Shown: positions 57,873 to 64,000 of the stretch, piece after piece
Position numbering within the stretch: position 1 is the stretch's first letter
Layout of the letters: every line of letters starts with the position of its first letter
Made by a program: the position numbers and the translations under genes
NCBI RefSeq assembly: GCF_013386825.1
Contig: NZ_JACARC010000015.1
Span: forward strand, 56,758-120,757
Length of the DNA: 64,000 nucleotides
Direction: 5' to 3'
Origin: Pseudomonas sp. IPO3778
GTDB lineage: Bacteria; Pseudomonadota; Gammaproteobacteria; Pseudomonadales; Pseudomonadaceae
The notes under the pieces: model-generated
What the model saw: only the letters and a program-made list of their open reading frames with translations
Told to the model about the DNA's origin: nothing
Databases searched by the model: none

Positions 57873-59412
57873 TCAACTGCTGCCGCCGGTCGGCGAACCG
57901 ACCCGGCGCGACTGGATCGCGGTAATGAGCGTGATGCTCGGCGCCTTTATGGCGGTACTCGACATCCAGATCACCAACTCCTCCCTCAAGGACATCCAGG
58001 GCGCGCTCTCGGCCACTCTGGAAGAAGGCTCGTGGATTTCCACCTCCTACCTTGTGGCCGAAATCATCATGATCCCCCTCACCGCCTGGCTGGTGCAGCT
58101 GTTGTCGGCGCGCCGCCTGGCGGTGTGGGTGTCCGGTGGGTTCCTGATCGCCTCGCTGATGTGCTCCATGGCCTGGAGCCTGGAAAGCATGATCGTCTTC
58201 CGCGCCTTGCAGGGCTTTACCGGCGGCGCGCTGATCCCGCTGGCGTTCACCCTCACCCTGATCAAGTTGCCCGAACACCACCGCGCCAAAGGCATGGCCA
58301 TGTTCGCCATGACCGCCACTTTCGCCCCGTCCATCGGGCCGACCATCGGCGGCTGGCTCACCGAGAACTGGGGCTGGGAATACATCTTCTACATCAACAT
58401 CCCGCCGGGCCTGTTGATGATCGCCGGGCTGCTCTACGGCCTGGAGAAAAAGGACTCCAACTGGGACCTGCTCAAAAGCACCGACTACCTCGGCATCGTC
58501 ACCATGGCCGTGGGCCTTGGGTGTTTGCAGGTGTTTCTGGAGGAAGGCCATCGCAAGGACTGGCTGGAATCGAGCCTGATCGTCAGCCTGGGCACCGTCG
58601 CCCTGCTGAGCCTGATCACCTTTGTGATCGTGCAGATGTCCAAGCCCAACCCGCTGATCAACCTGCGCATCCTGGGCAATCGCAATTTCGGGCTGTCGAG
58701 TATTTCGAGCCTGGGAATGGGCGTGGGGCTGTACGGCTCGATTTATCTGCTGCCGCTGTACCTGGCGCAGATCCAGAACTACAACGCCCTGCAAATCGGC
58801 GAAGTGATCATGTGGATGGGGGTGCCGCAGTTGTTCCTGATTCCGCTGGTGCCCAAACTGATGAAATACGTATCGCCCAAGTGGCTGTGCACCCTGGGGT
58901 TCGGGTTGTTTGGGCTGGCGAGCTTTTCGTCGGGGGTACTGAACCCCGACTTTGCCGGCGACCAGTTCAACCGGATCCAGATCATCCGCGCCCTGGGGCA
59001 GCCGTTGATCATGGTGACGATTTCGTTGATTGCCACGGCGTACATCCTGCCGAAGGACGCAGGGTCGGCGTCGAGCCTGTTCAATATTTTGCGGAATCTG
59101 GGTGGGGCGATCGGGATTGCATTACTGGCGACGCTGCTGGATGCGCGCACCAAGACCTACTTTGATTATTTGCGGGAGGCGATTGTGCCGACCAATCCGC
59201 AGGTGGCGGAGCGGATGGCGACGTTGACCGAGAAGTTTGGGAGTGAGACGGCGGCGTTGGGCAAGTTGAGCGAGATAGCGCATCAGCAGGCGCAGATCAT
59301 GGCCTACAACGATGCGTTTCACTTTGTGGGGTTGGCGCTGGGGATCAGCATGGTGGCGATCTTGTTGACCAAGGCGTTGCCGGCGGGGCTCAAGGCTGGG
59401 GAAGCCCACTAA
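57862..59412 (+). CDS. DHA2-family MFS drug efflux pump (EmrB-like)
   Basis: A 516-aa, 14-helix major facilitator. Motif D1 is near the N-terminus (LGAFMAVLDIQITNSSLKDI), and motif C-like GPTIGGWLTE lies in TM5. FRALQGFTGGALIPLAF is the central DHA2 signature. It is translationally coupled to the adaptor (11-bp overlap). A matching outer-membrane protein gene is not in the window, so TolC-type channels elsewhere would be used. Confidence 0.91.
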   Translation: MAGDQLLPPVGEPTRRDWIAVMSVMLGAFMAVLDIQITNSSLKDIQGALSATLEEGSWISTSYLVAEIIMIPLTAWLVQLLSARRLAVWVSGGFLIASLMCSMAWSLESMIVFRALQGFTGGALIPLAFTLTLIKLPEHHRAKGMAMFAMTATFAPSIGPTIGGWLTENWGWEYIFYINIPPGLLMIAGLLYGLEKKDSNWDLLKSTDYLGIVTMAVGLGCLQVFLEEGHRKDWLESSLIVSLGTVALLSLITFVIVQMSKPNPLINLRILGNRNFGLSSISSLGMGVGLYGSIYLLPLYLAQIQNYNALQIGEVIMWMGVPQLFLIPLVPKLMKYVSPKWLCTLGFGLFGLASFSSGVLNPDFAGDQFNRIQIIRALGQPLIMVTISLIATAYILPKDAGSASSLFNILRNLGGAIGIALLATLLDARTKTYFDYLREAIVPTNPQVAERMATLTEKFGSETAALGKLSEIAHQQAQIMAYNDAFHFVGLALGISMVAILLTKALPAGLKAGEAH

Positions 59413-59431
59413 ATACCGCTGTACACCAAAC

Positions 59432-59572
59432 CTGTGGCGAGGGGGCTTGTCCCCCGTTGGGCTGCGCAGCAGCCCCTATAAGAATCACCGCAGTCTTTCA
59501 GGCAGAACCGGGTAAGCAGGTTTTGGGGCCGCTTCGCAGCCCAGCGGGGGACAAGCCCCCTCGCCACAGAAG
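59432..59572. repeat. REP twin element between efflux pump and uvrB
   Basis: TGTGGCGAGGGGGCTTGTCCCC and GGGGACAAGCCCCCTCGCCACA form perfect arms about 140 bp apart. Inner arms GGGCTGCGCAGCAGCCCC and GGGGCCGCTTCGCAGCCC fold within. Confidence 0.85.
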
Positions 59573-59595
59573 CTGCATCGCTGCATCGCTGCACA

Positions 59596-61611
<2,016 letters not shown>

Positions 61612-61954
61612 AACGTACCTCTTGAGTCACCCCGAGGCCGAAAAAAGCAGCGGGGACGAAAAAGACCGCGACCCGCGACGGTTCGGCGCAGGTTGCAGGA
61701 AAAAACCATGATAGCTGTAGAAGTGGAGGCGAATGTGACGGGTTTCAAGGCAATCGTCCTACATGCCTTGGGGCGTCAATATTGCAATAAGACTAACGGT
61801 CAGTAAATAAACCGAAAAACTTGGCCGAAAAGCCGTTTCGGCTGTCGCCGTGAGCCCTGATGGCCTCTATACTAGCTCCCCGTTTGTGCACCGCTCTAGT
61901 GCATTCGGCTGGAGCGCGACACGTCCCTCCACTCTCAATAGAGCTGCCGCAAAA
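61612..61954. other. Intergenic region between divergent uvrB and aminotransferase
   Basis: No gene is seen. It contains a perfect hairpin GCCGAAA-AGCCG-TTTCGGC (61824-61842) and TATACT at 61868-61873, a good -10 for the aminotransferase without a matching -35. The leader of about 80 nt is untranslated. Confidence 0.4.
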
Positions 61955-63151
61955 ATGAGCCTGTTCTCCGCTGTCGAAATGGCACCACGCGATCCAATCC
62001 TGGGCCTCAACGAAGCATTCAACGCCGATACCCGAACCACCAAGGTCAACCTTGGCGTGGGCGTTTATTGCAACGAGGAGGGGAAGATTCCACTCTTGCG
62101 TGCCGTTGCCGAAGCGGAAGCCATTCGCGTGGCGCAACACGCCGCCCGTGGCTACTTGCCGATCGACGGTATTGTGGCCTACGACCAGGCCGTGCAAAAG
62201 CTGCTGTTCGGCGCGCAATCGCCACTGATCAGCTCCGGCCGCGTCATCACCGCCCAAGCGGTTGGCGGCACCGGCGCCCTGAAAATCGGCGCTGACTTCC
62301 TCAAGCAATTGCTGCCCAACGCCGTCGTCGCCATCAGCGACCCGAGCTGGGAAAACCACCAGGCGCTGTTCGAAAAAGCCGGTTTCCCTGTGCAGACCTA
62401 CCGCTACTACGACGCCGCCACCCACGACGTCAACCGCGCCGGCCTGCTGGAAGACCTCAACGCCCTGCCGCCACAGTCCATCGTGGTGCTGCACGCCTGC
62501 TGCCACAACCCGACCGGCGTCGACCTGAGCCCGGCCGACTGGCAACAGGTGCTGGACGTGGTCAAGGCGAAAAACCTCGTGCCGTTCCTCGACATGGCCT
62601 ACCAGGGCTTTGGCGACGGCATCGACGAAGACGCCGCTGCGGTGCGCCTGTTTGCTGAATCGGGCCTGACCTTCTTTGTGTCCAGCTCGTTCTCCAAGTC
62701 GTTCTCGCTGTACGGCGAGCGCGTGGGCGCCCTGTCCATCGTCACCGACTCCAAAGAAGAGAGCGCGCGCATCCTGTCCCAGGTCAAGCGCGTGATCCGC
62801 ACCAACTACTCCAACCCGCCGACCCACGGCGCGGCGATCGTGGCAGCGGTGCTGAACAACCCTGAGCTGCGCGCCCAGTGGGAAGCGGAACTGGCCGAAA
62901 TGCGCCTGCGCATTCGCGGCATGCGCGAGCAGATGGTGGCTGACCTGGCCAAGGCAGCTCCCGGCCATGACTTCAGCTTCGTCGGTCGCCAGCGCGGAAT
63001 GTTCTCCTACTCCGGCCTGAACGTTGAGCAAGTGACCCGCCTGCGCAACGAGTTTGGTATCTACGCGCTGGATACCGGCCGTATCTGTGTGGCGGCGTTG
63101 AACCAGAACAACATCGATGCCGTGACCAAGGCCATCGTTCAGGTGCTGTAA
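61955..63151 (+). CDS. Aromatic/aspartate aminotransferase (class I PLP)
   Basis: A 398-aa aminotransferase of the AspC/TyrB subgroup Ialpha. The N-terminus is LFSAVEMAPRDPILGLNEAF. The PLP-stacking and phosphate contacts are in VGGTGALK, the substrate Asn in HNPTGVDLSP, the Schiff-base Lys in SSFSKSFSLYGER (about Lys247), and the carboxylate Arg near the C-terminus. The start is ATG 61955. AspC versus TyrB specificity cannot be decided from sequence. Confidence 0.93.
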   Translation: MSLFSAVEMAPRDPILGLNEAFNADTRTTKVNLGVGVYCNEEGKIPLLRAVAEAEAIRVAQHAARGYLPIDGIVAYDQAVQKLLFGAQSPLISSGRVITAQAVGGTGALKIGADFLKQLLPNAVVAISDPSWENHQALFEKAGFPVQTYRYYDAATHDVNRAGLLEDLNALPPQSIVVLHACCHNPTGVDLSPADWQQVLDVVKAKNLVPFLDMAYQGFGDGIDEDAAAVRLFAESGLTFFVSSSFSKSFSLYGERVGALSIVTDSKEESARILSQVKRVIRTNYSNPPTHGAAIVAAVLNNPELRAQWEAELAEMRLRIRGMREQMVADLAKAAPGHDFSFVGRQRGMFSYSGLNVEQVTRLRNEFGIYALDTGRICVAALNQNNIDAVTKAIVQVL

Positions 63152-63167
63152 GCCTGTTGTGATGCAC

Positions 63168-63199
63168 AAAAAGGGGAAGCCGGTGGCTTCCCCTTTTTC
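63168..63199 (+). terminator. Terminator of the aminotransferase
   Basis: AAAAAGGGGAAGCC-GGT-GGCTTCCCCTTTTT, a strong perfect stem with a T-run, 16 bp after the stop. Confidence 0.9.
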
Positions 63200-63215
63200 A
63201 TTCTGAACGCCGCGC

Positions 63216-63352
63216 CCCATGTGGCGAGGGAGCTTGCTCCCGCTGGGCTGCGAAGCGGCCCCCAAACCTGCCACCGTGAACTTTCTGAATGAATGCGGTG
63301 CCTGAATGGGGGCTGCTGCGCAGCCCAACGGGAGCAAGCTCCCTCGCCACAG
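63216..63352. repeat. REP twin element downstream of the aminotransferase
   Basis: TGTGGCGAGGGAGCTTGCTCCCG and CGGGAGCAAGCTCCCTCGCCACA are perfect outer arms, with inner GGGCTGCGAAGCGGCCCCC and GGGGGCTGCTGCGCAGCCC. It has the same layout as 59432-59572. Confidence 0.85.
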
Positions 63353-63461
63353 GGTGGGTGGTTTGCCTTCAAGAGCGGGTGTTCAGCCCTTAAAAATTCG
63401 CTGCTTTCAGTCCGCTGCCCCTAGACTGACAGCAAGACAGTCCCTTCCCCATGAGTACCCT

Positions 63462-63671
63462 ATGAGAAACGACGACCTGGACCTGCGTGCCGACCGCGAC
63501 GAACTGGACCATTTCACCCCGCGCCCACCACCCGCCAAGCGCCAGAAAAGCCTGGTGCTGCAAGTCGCCCTCGGCGTATTCCTCGGCGGTTTGGCCTTGT
63601 GGCTGGTGCAACTGGGCGCCGGCGCCCTGATGGCCAAGCTGGCTTTGGGCACCTTCCAGTTCGGCGGCTGA
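63462..63671 (+). CDS. Small single-pass membrane protein
   Basis: A 69-aa protein. The N-terminal 30 residues are charged (NDDLDLRADRDELDHF), followed by a Pro/Lys patch (PRPPPAKRQK). One hydrophobic helix (about 31-65: VALGVFLGGLALWLVQLG ...) has many small residues. The start is ATG 63462 (MRNDD). It has no known function. Its last codons and following bases are repeated three more times downstream, so this locus has undergone local duplication. Confidence 0.65.
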   Translation: MRNDDLDLRADRDELDHFTPRPPPAKRQKSLVLQVALGVFLGGLALWLVQLGAGALMAKLALGTFQFGG

Positions 63672-64000
63672 TAAAAATCAAATGGGCGAGCCGGCCCCCT
63701 GCAATTTGGCGACTGGCAAAGACCAAATGTGGGAGCCAGCGCCCTGCAATTTGACGGCTGGCAAAGACCAAATGTGGGAGCCGTCGAGCTTTAGCGAGGC
63801 CGCGATGGCGGTGGGTCAGGCAACATCAATGTCGACTGTACCGACGCCATCGCAGCCTCGCTAAAGCTCGACAGCTCCCACAGAGAACCCGTCAAGCCTT
63901 CAGACCGCGCACTTCCAGCAATCGGTTTGGCCTTGTGGCTGGCGGCCAAACTGGCCATGGGCACCCTGCAGCTTGGCGACTGACAAAGATCAAATGTGGG
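63648..64000. repeat. Four degenerate copies of the small gene's 3' end
   Basis: A unit of about 43 bp (GGCACC-CTGCAG/ATTTGGCGACTG-CAAAGA-CAAATG) recurs at about 63648, 63693, 63740 and 63959. The first is the true gene end. The last is preceded by a longer fragment that still encodes GLALWLAAKLAMGTLQLGD and a stop, but no start. Apart from the REP at 63773-63883, the region holds nothing else. Confidence 0.65.
63773..63883. repeat. REP twin element at the window end
   Basis: GTGGGAGCCGTCGAGCTTTAGCGAGGC pairs with GCCTCGCTAAAGCTCGACAGCTCCCAC, and CCGCGATGGCGGTGGG pairs with CGACGCCATCGCAG. It is related in core sequence to 13638-13741. Confidence 0.8.

Noticed and set aside
61612..61954. LexA box upstream of uvrB
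   Set aside because: No CTG-N10-CAG site close to the consensus is visible in the gap.

Overview
The window is a chromosomal segment of a Pseudomonas of the fluorescens group. It has GC-rich genes with Pseudomonas-type codon use. The housekeeping order gltX ... leuC-leuD-methyltransferase-leuB-asd-usg-fimV-truA-trpF-accD-folC-dedD-cvpA-purF-metZ is the classical Pseudomonas arrangement. Several intergenic gaps carry Pseudomonas-type REP hairpins.

Region 1 (1-17.9 kb) is catabolic. It holds an HMG-CoA lyase divergent from an SMP-30 lactonase and a CitMHS transporter, with GTTCTAT palindromes between them. Next comes a ROK repressor divergent from an APC permease/ROK kinase/SIS-domain deaminase operon, probably for an amino sugar. 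An AraC regulator then faces a complete trans-4-hydroxy-L-proline pathway: permease, epimerase, pyrroline-4-hydroxy-2-carboxylate deaminase, alpha-ketoglutarate semialdehyde dehydrogenase and D-hydroxyproline oxidase. A secreted alpha/beta hydrolase closes the region.

Region 2 (17.97-21.76 kb) is a 3.68-kb island inserted in tRNA-Val(GAC). Perfect 113-bp direct repeats flank it. It carries an integrase N-terminal remnant, a serine recombinase, an orphan Rap1a/Tai-type T6SS immunity protein, two unknown membrane proteins and a noncoding stretch with seven perfect short hairpins.

Region 3 (21.9-42.5 kb) holds a gamma-glutamylputrescine oxidase-like gene, three tRNAs and the long minus-strand housekeeping series for methionine, purines, folate, fatty acids, tryptophan, tRNA modification, FimV, lysine/threonine and leucine synthesis.

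Region 4 (42.6-51.1 kb) has a LysR regulator, a five-PAS GGDEF-EAL protein, and the most unusual locus of the window. This is a minus-strand three-gene cluster preceded by a near-consensus HrpL promoter (GGAACT-N15-CCACGAA). It encodes a proline-rich repeat protein and two related proteins carrying a calpain-like Q-G-x-x-G-N-C ... G/Q-H-S-V motif. One of these also has a degenerate, catalytically dead copy of the domain. I infer type III secreted effectors.

Region 5 (51.3-64 kb) holds dusC, a thioesterase, a hydrolase, a TetR regulator with a perfect 23-bp palindrome, a tandemly duplicated tRNA-Glu/tRNA-Ala pair, gltX, an EmrAB-type efflux pair, uvrB, an aromatic/aspartate aminotransferase, and a small membrane protein whose 3' end has been repeatedly duplicated downstream.
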